From: Echinicola rosea
Lineage (GTDB): Bacteria; Bacteroidota; Bacteroidia; Cytophagales; Cyclobacteriaceae
DNA length: 64,000 nt
NCBI RefSeq assembly: GCF_005281475.1
Contig: NZ_CP040106.1
Span: 1,617,501 to 1,681,500, forward strand
Reading direction: 5' to 3'
The notes under the pieces were generated by a model. That model was not told where the DNA came from. It searched no databases and worked only from the letters and a program-made list of their open reading frames with translations. A program made the position numbers and the translations under genes. Below are positions 54,497 to 63,950 of the stretch, piece by piece. Every line of letters starts with the position of its first letter. Within the stretch, counting starts at the first letter, position 1.

Positions 54497-55651
54497 TCAA
54501 TAGACAATTTTCCGGGGAATATCATTGGGGAGACGTGTAAGGAGTTCATAATTGACTTGCTGCGTGGTTTCGCTAAAAGAGGCTACAGTGATCTCATTGC
54601 TTTTTTGCTTGCCGATGATGACGACTTCATCACCTTTTTTGACATCCTTGAGATCGGTGATATCAACAGAGATGGCATTCATTGTTACCGTACCGACCAC
54701 AGATACCATTTTGCCCTGGATAAGCACTTTGCCCAGATTGCTGAGCATCCTGCTGAATCCATGGCAATAGCCGACAGGAACCAAGGCAATTTTCATTTTG
54801 CGATGCGCCATAAAAGTGGTGCCATAACCAACAAAATCCCCCATGCCCACTTCCTTGATGCTCATGATAGAGCTTTTCCAACTGATAAGCCTCTTAAGCG
54901 GGTTTTTCTTGTTGGCCGCGAGTTGCTTGAATTTGCTCATATAGGTTTCTTGGCTCGGCCAGAAGCCGTATTGTAAAATTCCGATCCTGACCATGTCCAT
55001 GATGGTTTCGGGGTAGCTTAGTGAGGCCGCAGAGCAAGCGGTATGATAAATGCCAAATTTAATCCCGTGGCTGTCAAACCAGCTTTTAAAATTCCTATAT
55101 TGTTTGATTTGATTTTGGACACGGAGGTAGTTGGCGATGCTTTCGGCGCCAGCATAGTGGGTGCATAGTCCCGAAAGCTCCAAGTGAATGCCATGTTCGT
55201 AAATAATGTCCGCAAGAAATTCCTTCTCGTTCCATTCAAATCCTGTTCGGTGAAAACCCGTTTCTACTTCCACATGGATTTTGGCAGGGATTTTAAGTTT
55301 TCTGGCCACTTTGATAGCGGTCATCAATCGATCAAACTCAAACACAAAAAAACTAATGCCGTTTTTGATGATCCATTCCAAGTCTCGATTGTCCACCATG
55401 CCCATGATCATGATTTTACTATCTTTTTGGCTGGCATGATGGATACGATAGGCTTCGTCGGTGCTGAATGCGCTGAAATGCCTAATTCCCACGTCTTCGG
55501 CAATGGATACGATATTTTCGATTCCGTGTCCATAGGCATTGCCTTTTACTACGGCAGAGATAATGGTGTCATCCCCCACTTGACTTCGAATGAATTTGAT
55601 ATTTCTGCGATAAGCAGACTTGCTGATCTCTATACGTGAAGTGTGCCTCAT
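54497..55651 (-). CDS. alr: Alanine racemase
   Basis: This 384-residue PLP enzyme interconverts L- and D-alanine for peptidoglycan. The PLP Lys is in ISAVVKGNAYGHGIENI (Lys36), and later VETGFHRTGFEW, IYHTACSAASLSYPETIMDM, and VGYGTTF (catalytic Tyr) are seen, with VGTVTMNAISVDIT near the C-terminus. Length is normal. No signal peptide. It is 29 bases downstream of the M20 amidohydrolase on the same strand and may be cotranscribed with it. Confidence 0.93.
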   Translation of the reverse strand: MRHTSRIEISKSAYRRNIKFIRSQVGDDTIISAVVKGNAYGHGIENIVSIAEDVGIRHFSAFSTDEAYRIHHASQKDSKIMIMGMVDNRDLEWIIKNGISFFVFEFDRLMTAIKVARKLKIPAKIHVEVETGFHRTGFEWNEKEFLADIIYEHGIHLELSGLCTHYAGAESIANYLRVQNQIKQYRNFKSWFDSHGIKFGIYHTACSAASLSYPETIMDMVRIGILQYGFWPSQETYMSKFKQLAANKKNPLKRLISWKSSIMSIKEVGMGDFVGYGTTFMAHRKMKIALVPVGYCHGFSRMLSNLGKVLIQGKMVSVVGTVTMNAISVDITDLKDVKKGDEVVIIGKQKSNEITVASFSETTQQVNYELLTRLPNDIPRKIVY

Positions 55652-55680
55652 TTGTGCGGGTGATTATAAGTGTGTTGGGG

Positions 55681-56814
55681 TTAACGGTTTAGTTGATTGA
55701 TGAGTTGACTGAACATGCTGACTCCCGTGGGTAGAATGCTGTCAGGAAAATCAAAGTTGCTATTGTGAAGCTGAGGTTGTGTTTTGCCACTTCCCAGCCC
55801 AAAGAACATGGTGGGCGTGTCGATTGAAAATTGCCCGAAGTCTTCTGACCATTTGAAAGGATTGCGGATATGTTTGGTCTTGAGCTTTAATTTTTTGGCA
55901 GCTTGGTTGACATATTCCCAGGCGGTCTCGTCATTGGTCGTGCTGGCGAAGGACTCGGTGTAGGAGATTTCTATGTCCAAATGGTGTGATTGGGCAATTA
56001 TAGTGGCGAGCTCCGTGGCAAAATGGGTAAGCCGCTCCATGGTTTCGTTTTCATAAGTACGCAGGGTGGCACGGACAGTCGCTTCACCGGGAGTGGTACC
56101 AAATGCAATTTCACCTAATACTGCATGGATAACGGTGATCAGGCTAAATCCATTCATGCTTTCTGGAAGCGCTTGCAGTCCTGCAATGATTTTGGCCATG
56201 GCCAATGCCGGGCTATTGCCATTTTCAGGATGTGCTGCGTGGGACGTTTTGCCCTTGAGGTGGATCACCATACCTTTTGAAGCGGCCGCAAACGGGCCTT
56301 TTTTGAGGACAATTTCGTTTTTGGGATAGCCTGGAAGGTTGTGCAAGGCAAAGGCAAAATCTGGTTTGAGCGTTGAAAACTGCTTGTCCTTGATCACCCT
56401 TTCGGCGCCCTCACCGGTCTCTTCGGCAGGTTGATAGAGCAGTACCACGCGACCTTTCGAGATAGGCTTTTGGGCAATGTCCATGCCCACGCCAGCCACA
56501 ATGGCCATATGTCCATCATGACCACAGGAATGGGATTTTCCTGACACTGTACTTTTATGTTTGGAACGGGTTTCTTCTGGAATGGGAAGTGCATCCAGTT
56601 CGCACCGGATCATGGTGGTAGGCCCCTTCTTATTGCCTTCATAAATAAAGGCCAGTCCATTGCCTCCTATTTTATCGATGACTTTATCGGGCTTTAATGG
56701 CTCAAAAAAATCCTTGATTCGATGGGCCGTGGCAGCTTCGTCATTGGAGAGGTCAGGGTGCTGGTGGAGCTCCTTTCGCAGCTTGATCAGGGTATTGATG
56801 TCTTCTTTTTTCAT
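55681..56814 (-). CDS. M20 family amidohydrolase (peptidase dimerisation type)
   Basis: Predicted 377-residue metal-dependent amidohydrolase of the M20D/HipO type. The ATG at 56814 is used; an ATG at 56868 adds 18 unrelated residues. It has IKLRKELHQHPDLSNDEAAT, metal-ligand segments CELDALPI and SHSCGHDGHMA, the Glu pair in PAEETGEGAERVI, and the dimerisation domain ALHNLPGYPKNEIVLKKGPF with HLKGKTSHAAHPENGNSPAL. Such enzymes remove acyl or amino-acid groups from amide substrates; substrate unknown. Upstream of alr on the same strand. Confidence 0.93.
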   Translation of the reverse strand: MKKEDINTLIKLRKELHQHPDLSNDEAATAHRIKDFFEPLKPDKVIDKIGGNGLAFIYEGNKKGPTTMIRCELDALPIPEETRSKHKSTVSGKSHSCGHDGHMAIVAGVGMDIAQKPISKGRVVLLYQPAEETGEGAERVIKDKQFSTLKPDFAFALHNLPGYPKNEIVLKKGPFAAASKGMVIHLKGKTSHAAHPENGNSPALAMAKIIAGLQALPESMNGFSLITVIHAVLGEIAFGTTPGEATVRATLRTYENETMERLTHFATELATIIAQSHHLDIEISYTESFASTTNDETAWEYVNQAAKKLKLKTKHIRNPFKWSEDFGQFSIDTPTMFFGLGSGKTQPQLHNSNFDFPDSILPTGVSMFSQLINQLNR

Positions 56815-57040
56815 ATCTGGAAAAGTTGCTGAATGATTTAAAATAGAATTTTCTTGCCGATTCTTCAAATTATCGACTGGTTTAGATACTAGTCCTTTTC
56901 ACTAGCAAGCAAAAAGCCTTCCTTAATTTTTTTGACTCGTATTCAATTAGTTAATGGAAAGGTTTGAAAAATAATTTTTTTGGGCGAACTTATTTACCAG
57001 TAATATTGCTTGACTATTTTATCCTAAACTATTTCAACCT

Positions 57041-57217
57041 ATGACAGCAGAACAAAAACAAGCCTTGACAGAAGAAATCGAAAAGCTCCAGGGATCATTG
57101 ACAGGAGATATGTTTCAGGATATGGAGATCCGGGACAAGATCCACAATTTGGAGATGCAACTAAATGGCACCAAGCCTACGGACAGCCATTTTGACTGTG
57201 TTGGCTGCGGAAGCTAA
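57041..57217 (+). CDS. Small conserved protein with C-terminal CVGCGS
   Basis: A 58-residue ORF: MTAEQKQALTEEIEKLQGSL, then a Lys/Glu-rich amphipathic helix, and a C-terminus CVGCGS with CxxC. The two helices suggest a small coiled coil, and the terminal CxxC could bind metal or form a disulphide. Similar short proteins with this ending recur in Bacteroidota, from memory; the function is unknown. The terminator 30 bases after its stop supports it as a real gene. Confidence 0.75.
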   Translation: MTAEQKQALTEEIEKLQGSLTGDMFQDMEIRDKIHNLEMQLNGTKPTDSHFDCVGCGS

Positions 57218-57247
57218 TAACCGTTGTGTAAATGAGCCTAGAGAAAG

Positions 57248-57283
57248 CCGGAAAGGACTAGCCTCTCCGGTTTTTCTTTTTTT
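57248..57283 (+). terminator. Rho-independent terminator of the CVGCGS gene
   Basis: CCGGAAAGG (57248-57256) pairs with CCTCTCCGG (57262-57270) with one mismatch, followed by TTTTTCTTTTTTT. Confidence 0.85.
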
Positions 57284-57514
57284 GGCATCTATCACTGAGT
57301 AAGGAATAATAACAGCTAATTGTCGAGCTAAAAACTCAAGGTTTGTGGTTCCACAGTACAGCTGTCGGAATAACCGGATTTTTTACAAAACCCTTGGTGG
57401 CTTAGAGCCTTCGTGGCGGCATGAATGATGAATGGAAAACTTACCTTCTTCCAGAAATAGTTGGGGTAAAGCATAAATTTGGTTCTCTTTTTTATGAACT
57501 AACAAAACCTTTTG

Positions 57515-57522
57515 TATCTTTG
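57515..57522 (+). promoter_or_regulatory. -7 element before the GbsR/MarR regulator
   Basis: TATCTTTG fits TAnnTTTG exactly and is 35 bases before the ATG, with a strong ribosome site AGAGGAGGG between. The -33 region is T-rich without a clear TTG. Confidence 0.55.
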
Positions 57523-57556
57523 TGTCGTTAAGTCTTCACAGACAAGAGGAGGGAAT

Positions 57557-58021
57557 ATGAAATTATCATCTGAACAACAGGAAGTTATAGAACGAATCGG
57601 CGTCTTTTTCGAGCGAAAAGGACACCAGCCGATTTTGGGAAGAATCATGGGGTTGTTATTGGTGTTGGATGATGCTGAGGCCACCTTTGACGAGATTCAG
57701 GAGTACCTTTCCGTAAGCAAAAGCGCTGTCAGCAATGCCCTTACGCTGCTCCAGACTCAAAATAAGGTGGAATATACCACGAAGCCTGGAGAAAGGAAAC
57801 GGTATTTCAGGCTAAAAGTCAGGAACTGGCGAAAGGATATGCAGGATGACATGCAGGGCATCTTCAGAATAAATATGCTCTTAAAAGATGTCATGGCCAT
57901 GCGGTCGGCCAAGAATATGGAATTTAATAACTGCATTGAAGACTTTCAGCAGTTTATTGAATTTATGCAGGAGGAAATGCCAAAATTGATCGAAAAATAT
58001 GATCAGCTACATAATCGCTGA
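57557..58021 (+). CDS. GbsR/MarR-family transcriptional regulator
   Basis: Predicted 154-residue winged-helix regulator. The ATG at 57557 follows AGAGGAGGG; an ATG at 57512 would lie upstream of it. The sequence runs through EQQEVIERIGVFFERKGHQP, the recognition helix SKSAVSNALTLLQTQNKVEY, and a wing (TTKPGERKRYFRLKVRNW), with a helical dimerisation tail. It matches GbsR-type relatives of MarR. It lies immediately upstream of the TolC/adaptor/RND operon; an inverted repeat in the gap (58030-58062) is a likely operator. Repression of the efflux operon is inferred. Confidence 0.88.
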   Translation: MKLSSEQQEVIERIGVFFERKGHQPILGRIMGLLLVLDDAEATFDEIQEYLSVSKSAVSNALTLLQTQNKVEYTTKPGERKRYFRLKVRNWRKDMQDDMQGIFRINMLLKDVMAMRSAKNMEFNNCIEDFQQFIEFMQEEMPKLIEKYDQLHNR

Positions 58022-58029
58022 TATATTTT

Positions 58030-58062
58030 TTTGTTCAGTAAGTTCTTTTTTTACAGAACAAA
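58030..58062. promoter_or_regulatory. Inverted repeat, candidate operator of the efflux operon
   Basis: TTTGTTCAGTAA (58030-58041) and TTACAGAACAAA (58051-58062) are inverted copies with one mismatch, 9-base spacer. It lies 35 bases before the TolC start and just after the regulator stop. The size and symmetry suit a MarR-like dimer. Confidence 0.6.
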
Positions 58063-58096
58063 GTAATTATTAATGAATTAACTATAATTAATTAAA

Positions 58097-59467
58097 ATGA
58101 AAAAACAACTTTGGACCGGACTTATTGCGGTTTTTTTCGTGGGCAACAGCCTCATGGCCCAAGAGCCGATAGCGGATGGAGAAGTACTTACCCTTCAAGA
58201 GTCCATCCAGCTGGGGCTGAAGCACAACACGGAAATCAAAAAAGCGCAGTTGGATGAAGATGCTGCTGATCATCAGCGAAAGGAAATCACCGGTACTGGT
58301 CTTCCCCAAGTGGACGCCTATGGTGATTACAACAATTTTCTGGACGTATATCCCCAGGCGATTCCCGGAGGAGTACTGGATCCCAATTCAGATCCGAGTG
58401 ATATCAACGTAATCGCATTTGGTGTCCCTCAAAGCGTAAAGGCAGGGGTACAGGTGAGCCAATTGATTTTCAGCCAATCGTATTTGGTAGGATTGAAGGC
58501 GGCCAAGACTTCTGAGGAATTCTATCAGCTCATGACACGAATGACCGAGGAGGATATCATTTACGACGTGGCACTGAATTACTACTCGGTGATTTCCACG
58601 GAATTGCAGATGGATAACCTGCAGGCCAACCACGATCAGCTAAAGCGGTTGGAGGAAATCATCCGGTCACAGTACGAGAATGACTTGGCCAGAAAAGTAG
58701 ATTATAATCGTGTGAAAGTAAACCTGACTACGCTGGAAACCGAAATGGACAATCTTGAGATCGCCATCGAGCAGCGTAAGAATTATTTGAAATTGGTCAT
58801 GGGGATTCCGGTAAATACGGAGATCGAATTGGCCCCATATGATTTTAGCGATAAGTCATTGCCACTACAGGCACTTCAGATGGATCCTGATCTGGGCCAG
58901 CGATACGACCTGAAAGTATTGGAAAAGCAGCAGGAGCTGAATGACCTGAATGTCGATAATATCAAATCAGGATATTACCCGACCCTTTCTGCCTTTGCAG
59001 ATGTGAATTACAACGCGTTTTCCAGTGAGTTTGATTTTCTGTCCACTGGCCATGTTTGGTACAGGGGAGCATTGGTAGGTTTGAAGCTTTCCGTGCCGAT
59101 CTTCGATGGTTTTCAGAAGAAACACAAAATTGCCCAGGCAAGAGTGGAAGGTCAAAAGATCAAGTATGACCAGTACATGGCGGAGCAAAATGCAGAAGCC
59201 GAATACCTGAATGCTGTAAAGAAACTGAACAACAGTATTAAGAGCCTTAAGGCGCAAGAGTCCAACCTGGAGCTGTCAGAAGATGTCTTCAAGCAGACCG
59301 GACAGCTTTATCGAGAGGGACTTTCGCCGCTGACGGATTTGTTGGATGCGGAGACATCACTTCGCCAAGCCAGGTCAAGCTATTACCGGCAGGTCATCAA
59401 TGTCAAAACCGCCGAAGCGGACCTGTACAAATCTACGGGCCAAATCGAAAAAATCATCAAAAACTAA
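58097..59467 (+). CDS. TolC family outer-membrane efflux protein
   Basis: This 456-residue protein forms the outer-membrane and periplasmic channel of a tripartite pump. It has a signal peptide (MKKQLWTGLIAVFFVGNSLM, cleaved near AQ) and two OEP repeats with long helices: VLTLQESIQLGLKHNTEIKK, and GYYPTLSAFADVNYNAFSSE, and GLSPLTDLLDAETSLRQARS in the second half. It opens the operon with the adaptor 50 bases later. Length is typical. Confidence 0.93.
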   Translation: MKKQLWTGLIAVFFVGNSLMAQEPIADGEVLTLQESIQLGLKHNTEIKKAQLDEDAADHQRKEITGTGLPQVDAYGDYNNFLDVYPQAIPGGVLDPNSDPSDINVIAFGVPQSVKAGVQVSQLIFSQSYLVGLKAAKTSEEFYQLMTRMTEEDIIYDVALNYYSVISTELQMDNLQANHDQLKRLEEIIRSQYENDLARKVDYNRVKVNLTTLETEMDNLEIAIEQRKNYLKLVMGIPVNTEIELAPYDFSDKSLPLQALQMDPDLGQRYDLKVLEKQQELNDLNVDNIKSGYYPTLSAFADVNYNAFSSEFDFLSTGHVWYRGALVGLKLSVPIFDGFQKKHKIAQARVEGQKIKYDQYMAEQNAEAEYLNAVKKLNNSIKSLKAQESNLELSEDVFKQTGQLYREGLSPLTDLLDAETSLRQARSSYYRQVINVKTAEADLYKSTGQIEKIIKN

Positions 59468-59516
59468 GTTAGCTAATCCAGGAATCCAATTCCTCAAAAC
59501 AATATCATCAATAGCC

Positions 59517-60563
59517 ATGAAAAAAGTTATCACACCTTTAATAATTGTAGGCATTGCCGCCGTAATCGGCTTTACGCTATTTAAGAACAAGCAGGAAATG
59601 GAGGTCAAGGCCGAGCAGGCCATGAAGACCAGTGAATCTATTCCAGTGAGGACGGAGCGGATCAAAAAGACCCCTCACAAGATTTCCTTTACTTCCAATG
59701 GTACTTTCGCGCCGAGCCAAGAGCTGACGCTGAAGGCAGAGGCCAGTGGAAAAGTGCTTAAAATCCATAAAAAGAAAGGGGATTATGTCCGCAAGGGTGA
59801 TGTGATCGCCAAACTGGATGATGAGCTGATCCAGTCGGAGCTATCCATTTCTGAGGTGAAGCTCAGCCAAAACCGGAAAGACCTAAGCCGCTATGAAAAC
59901 CTGGCGGGTACAGAGGCGATTACCGAGAAGCAATTGGAGGAAATCCGCAACGCTACCAAAATGGCTGAATCCCAGGTAAAGATGAACAAAAAACGATTGG
60001 CCAATACGGTGATCACTGCACCGATTTCGGGTTATATAAACGAAGATTATATTGAGATAGGTACCCTGATGAGCCCAGGGATGAATGTGGTGGATATCGT
60101 AAATGTAAAACCACTAAAGCTCGTCGTGGATGTTTCGGAGCTGGAGATTGCCCGGATCAGTGTGGGAGATACAGTAGGTGTAAAAGTAGGGGTATTGCCA
60201 GAGAAGGATTTTACCGGAAAGGTAAGTTTTACCAGCCACAAGGGTGATGCATCATTACGCTACGAGGTGGAGATTGCGCTTGACGAAGAGACCGAACAGA
60301 TCAAGCCTGGGATGTTTGCTTATGCGTCATTTTCCTATCCAGCAGAGGAAGCCATATTGATAGATCGTAAGGCTTTGGTGAACGGTGTAAAAAGCCCAGA
60401 GGTATTCGTGGTAGAAAATGGAAAAGCAGTATTGAAAAAAGTGAAGTTGGCACAAGTGGGCGATAATAAGTTGGTATTGCTGGACGGGCTGAAAGAAGGG
60501 GAGCAGCTGGTGACTTCCGGTCTGATCAACTTGAAAGATGGTACCGCGGTATCAGAACTTTAA
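59517..60563 (+). CDS. RND efflux periplasmic adaptor (HlyD/MFP family)
   Basis: Predicted 348-residue membrane-fusion protein linking the pump to the TolC channel. The ATG at 59517 gives a hydrophobic N-terminal anchor (VITPLIIVGIAAVIGFTLF); an ATG at 59346 lies inside the TolC gene. The lipoyl-like half-motifs LKAEASGKVLKIHKKKGDYV and LANTVITAPISGYINEDYIE flank a helical hairpin (about 100-160), followed by a beta-barrel (EIARISVGDTVGVKVGV) and a membrane-proximal domain. The RND pump gene follows 18 bases later. Confidence 0.94.
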   Translation: MKKVITPLIIVGIAAVIGFTLFKNKQEMEVKAEQAMKTSESIPVRTERIKKTPHKISFTSNGTFAPSQELTLKAEASGKVLKIHKKKGDYVRKGDVIAKLDDELIQSELSISEVKLSQNRKDLSRYENLAGTEAITEKQLEEIRNATKMAESQVKMNKKRLANTVITAPISGYINEDYIEIGTLMSPGMNVVDIVNVKPLKLVVDVSELEIARISVGDTVGVKVGVLPEKDFTGKVSFTSHKGDASLRYEVEIALDEETEQIKPGMFAYASFSYPAEEAILIDRKALVNGVKSPEVFVVENGKAVLKKVKLAQVGDNKLVLLDGLKEGEQLVTSGLINLKDGTAVSEL

Positions 60564-60581
60564 TCCGAAAAATCAAGAACT

Positions 60582-63500
60582 ATGCAGATTACGAAAATAT
60601 CCATAAAGCGGTCCACCATCGTGGTGGTGCTGTTTACGATTTTGACCTTGCTGGGGATTTTTTCCTATACGCAGATGTCATACGAGCTGTTGCCCAAATT
60701 CAGCCCGAATGTGGTCACCGTATCCACGGTATATCCCGGAGCAGCACCTTCGGAGGTGGAAAACTCTGTGACCAGAAAGCTAGAGGATGCCTTGGCTGCC
60801 CTAGAGGGCATCGACGTGATGAAATCAACGTCTTTGGAGAGTTTTTCCATTATCACGATCGAACTGGACGATGATGTAAACGTGGACTTGATCCTGCAGG
60901 ATGCCCAACGGGAAATAGATGCTGTATTGGGAGACTTGCCGGAGGATGTGGATCCCCCGTCTTTGGGCAAGTTCAGCTTGGACGATATGCCCATCATGCA
61001 GATGGGTTCTTACGCTAACCTGACCGCGACGGAGTTTTACGACCTGATGGACCAACGTATCCAGCCGATGATTTCACAGATTGACGGGGTGGCACAGGTA
61101 AACCTCTTAGGAGGTGCCGAAAGAGAAATCAAGGTGAATTTGGATCAAAATAAGCTGAATACTTATGGGATTTCTCCTTTGCAAGTAAATCAGGCAATTG
61201 CCCAGGCCAATTTGGATTTTCCTACGGGAAAGCTGAAAAGTGATGAGGAGCAGATTCTCATCCGTTTGGCAGGGAAATTTAGTAGGGTATCTGAAATTGG
61301 CGAGCTGGTCGTTACCTATGCAGATGGTTCGCCGATCAAGGTCAAGGATGTGGCCGAGGTGATCGACTCCAATAAAGACGAAGAAATCCTCAGTAGATTA
61401 AATGGAAAAAGTGCCATCGGTGTCAGTATTCAGAAGCAGTCTGATGCGAACGCAGTGGACGTGGCCGAGCGGGTGAATGAAGCTTTGGCCCAATTGGAGA
61501 CCACCTATGCTGGAGATGACCTACGGTTTGAGATATCGCAGGACAGCTCAGAGTTTACCCTCGAAGCTGCTAATGCAGTGATCCATGATTTGATCATTGC
61601 CGTCGTGCTGGTAGCGGTGATTATGCTCTTGTTTTTGCACAGTTTTAGAAACGCCGTCATTGTGATGATTGCCGTTCCGGCTTCTATTATTGCCACGTTT
61701 ACGGTGATGTATTTGGCAGGGTTTACCCTAAACCTGATGAGCCTGCTGGCCCTTTCACTGGTAGTGGGGATTTTGGTGGATGACGCCATTGTGGTGATCG
61801 AAAACATCTACCGGCACATGGAAAAAGGCAAGTCTGCAATCCAGGCTTCCTATGACGGCATTCGTGAAATCGGTGGTACGGTGACGTCCATTACGTTGGT
61901 AATTGTGGTGGTATTTGTGCCTTTGGCGATGACGGGAGGTTTGATTTCAGGTATCCTTACACAGTTTAGCATCACGGTGGCGGTGGCCACGATGATGAGT
62001 TTGCTGGTGGCCTTTACCCTTATTCCGCTCCTGACTTCACGGTTTTCCAAACTGGAACACCTTAACCCAAACAGTGTGTTTGGAAAGGTCGTCAATGGCT
62101 TTGAAGGGTTTTTGGACGGTTTTGTTGCGTGGCTGACAGGGATTTTGAAATGGGCATTTAACCATAAAATCATTACCCTGGTGGTGACCTTCGTATTATT
62201 TGTTTCTTCGTTTCTTTTGGTGGGATTTGGTTTTATCGGAAGTGAATTTGTAAGTGAAGGGGATAAAGGGGAGTTTATTGTCCGATTGGAATTGCCCAAA
62301 TCGGCGACCCTGGAGGAGACCAACTTTACTACGAGAGAGGCAGAAAACTACCTGACCAAGAATTCCCTGGTCAGCAGTGTATTTACGACAGTGGGACAGA
62401 CTACAGGAGGAATGTCCGGAAGCCAATCCACACCTTATGCGGCTGAGATCACCGTCAAGATGGTCGATGCAGAAAAGCGGAACATTACCGCTCCGGAGTT
62501 TGCCAAAGAAATGGAAATCGCCCTAGAGGAGAATATCATCGGTGCAGAATTTACCGCCGTACCAATAGCCATTACCGGGACCGCCAATGATGCCCCGATA
62601 CAAATTGTCCTTTCAGGACCTGACTTGGATACCCTAAGGAGTTTTTCCAAAAAAGTGCTGGCGGAGGTTGAAAGCGTTTCCGGTACCCGAAAGGCAGAAA
62701 CTTCACTGGAAGAAGGTAACCCGGAGATTCGTGTGGAAGTGGACCGGGCGAAAATGGCTGACCTTGGCTTAAACATGTCCATGGTAGGTGGTACGATGCA
62801 GGTGGCCTTTAATGGCAATACCGACACCAAATACCGCGACGGAGACTATGAGTATGATATCAATATCCGCATGGATGAATTTGACAGAAAATCGGTCGCC
62901 GATATTGAAAACCTGGCCTTTGTCAATAATGTAGGGCAGACGGTTTTGCTAAAACAGTTTGCCAGTGCCATCCCTTCTGAGGGTCCCAGTGAGCTAAACC
63001 GTCAGGACAGGATTACCGCTGTGACGGTGCAATCCCAAGTGTCCGGCCGGCCTACAGGTACCGTCGGTGCGGAAATCCAAGAGCGGATAGCTAAGCTGGA
63101 CCTTCCCAAAGAAGTGACCATTGCCTATGAGGGAGATATGAAAATGCAGGAAGAAGGTTTTGGGAGCTTGGGAATTGCCTTGCTGGCTTCCGTGCTCTTG
63201 ATCTACCTGATCATGGTGGCACTTTATGATAACTACGTCTTTCCACTTGTGGTGATGTTCTCCTTGCCGCTGGCGGTGATAGGTGCCTTACTGGCATTGG
63301 CAATGTCCAGTTCTGCACTGAGTATATTCAGTATATTGGGCTTGATCATGCTGATGGGGTTAGTGGCGAAGAACGCGATTTTATTGGTGGATTTTACCAA
63401 TCAATTGAAAGAGGCTGGTCTGGAAGTGAAAGCCGCCCTGATCAAGGCAGTGGAAATTCGTTTCCGACCGATCCTGATGACCACACTAGCAATGGTGTTT

Positions 63501-63737
63501 GGTATGCTGCCGATCGCCATGGCCTCAGGAGCAGGTGCTGAGTGGAAGAATGGGCTTGCTTGGGCATTGATCGGTGGATTGATCTCCTCCATGTTCCTGA
63601 CCATGGTGGTGGTGCCGGTGATCTATTACATCTTTGACCGTATCCTGGCGCGCTTTGGAAGAGACCAGAAAAAAGAAATTGTGATCGAAGAAACTGAGCT
63701 TTCGGAGTCTGAATCGGAGGTGGCCGAGTATGTTTAA
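60582..63737 (+). CDS. RND efflux pump, inner-membrane permease
   Basis: Predicted 1051-residue resistance-nodulation-division pump of the HAE type with 12 membrane helices. It starts MQITKISIKRSTIVVVLFTI and has two large periplasmic loops, the helix-4 acidic pair in LVVGILVDDAIVVIENIYRH that relays protons, and the repeat motif VMLMGLVAKNAILLVD-like (GLIMLMGLVAKNAILLVDFT) in the second half. FGMLPIAMASGAGAEWKNGL is a typical end-region motif. Substrate is unknown; metal-export signatures were not seen, so drugs or hydrophobic compounds are likelier. A long hairpin lies after the stop. Confidence 0.95.
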   Translation: MQITKISIKRSTIVVVLFTILTLLGIFSYTQMSYELLPKFSPNVVTVSTVYPGAAPSEVENSVTRKLEDALAALEGIDVMKSTSLESFSIITIELDDDVNVDLILQDAQREIDAVLGDLPEDVDPPSLGKFSLDDMPIMQMGSYANLTATEFYDLMDQRIQPMISQIDGVAQVNLLGGAEREIKVNLDQNKLNTYGISPLQVNQAIAQANLDFPTGKLKSDEEQILIRLAGKFSRVSEIGELVVTYADGSPIKVKDVAEVIDSNKDEEILSRLNGKSAIGVSIQKQSDANAVDVAERVNEALAQLETTYAGDDLRFEISQDSSEFTLEAANAVIHDLIIAVVLVAVIMLLFLHSFRNAVIVMIAVPASIIATFTVMYLAGFTLNLMSLLALSLVVGILVDDAIVVIENIYRHMEKGKSAIQASYDGIREIGGTVTSITLVIVVVFVPLAMTGGLISGILTQFSITVAVATMMSLLVAFTLIPLLTSRFSKLEHLNPNSVFGKVVNGFEGFLDGFVAWLTGILKWAFNHKIITLVVTFVLFVSSFLLVGFGFIGSEFVSEGDKGEFIVRLELPKSATLEETNFTTREAENYLTKNSLVSSVFTTVGQTTGGMSGSQSTPYAAEITVKMVDAEKRNITAPEFAKEMEIALEENIIGAEFTAVPIAITGTANDAPIQIVLSGPDLDTLRSFSKKVLAEVESVSGTRKAETSLEEGNPEIRVEVDRAKMADLGLNMSMVGGTMQVAFNGNTDTKYRDGDYEYDINIRMDEFDRKSVADIENLAFVNNVGQTVLLKQFASAIPSEGPSELNRQDRITAVTVQSQVSGRPTGTVGAEIQERIAKLDLPKEVTIAYEGDMKMQEEGFGSLGIALLASVLLIYLIMVALYDNYVFPLVVMFSLPLAVIGALLALAMSSSALSIFSILGLIMLMGLVAKNAILLVDFTNQLKEAGLEVKAALIKAVEIRFRPILMTTLAMVFGMLPIAMASGAGAEWKNGLAWALIGGLISSMFLTMVVVPVIYYIFDRILARFGRDQKKEIVIEETELSESESEVAEYV

Positions 63738-63764
63738 TTATAGTTAGTTGGTGATTGATGATAG

Positions 63765-63835
63765 TCGGTGTGGCCTGAAGGGATGTACAGCCACCTATAC
63801 AGGCGGGAAGCTCAGCATTCCCTTGGCCACACCGA
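63765..63835 (+). terminator. Long hairpin after the RND operon
   Basis: TCGGTGTGGCC (63765-63775) pairs with GGCCACACCGA (63825-63835), and AAGGGA (63778-63783) pairs with TCCCTT (63819-63824), giving a 17-bp stem with a two-base bulge. No U-tract follows, so the role is uncertain: RNA end protection or termination. Confidence 0.5.
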
Positions 63836-63950
63836 TATTGATCATTTCACTCAGGGTAAATGATGCGGAAAGTGTCATTTAAGAAAGTGATAAAATTAAT
63901 GTTGGGACGAAAACATGACTTGTCTCGTCTTAAAAGAAAAGTTAAAAGCC

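Larger units (their letters stand above)
57218..57556. other. Intergenic region with terminator, repeat and promoter
   Basis: No gene. It contains the terminator at 57248-57283, a short dispersed motif (CCCTTGGTGGC...CTTCGTGGCG, near 57389-57416) and the promoter-like TATCTTTG at 57515-57522. Confidence 0.5.

Noticed and set aside
59346-59516. N-terminal extension of the RND adaptor
   Set aside because: This stretch overlaps the end of the TolC gene; the ATG at 59517 gives a proper membrane anchor.
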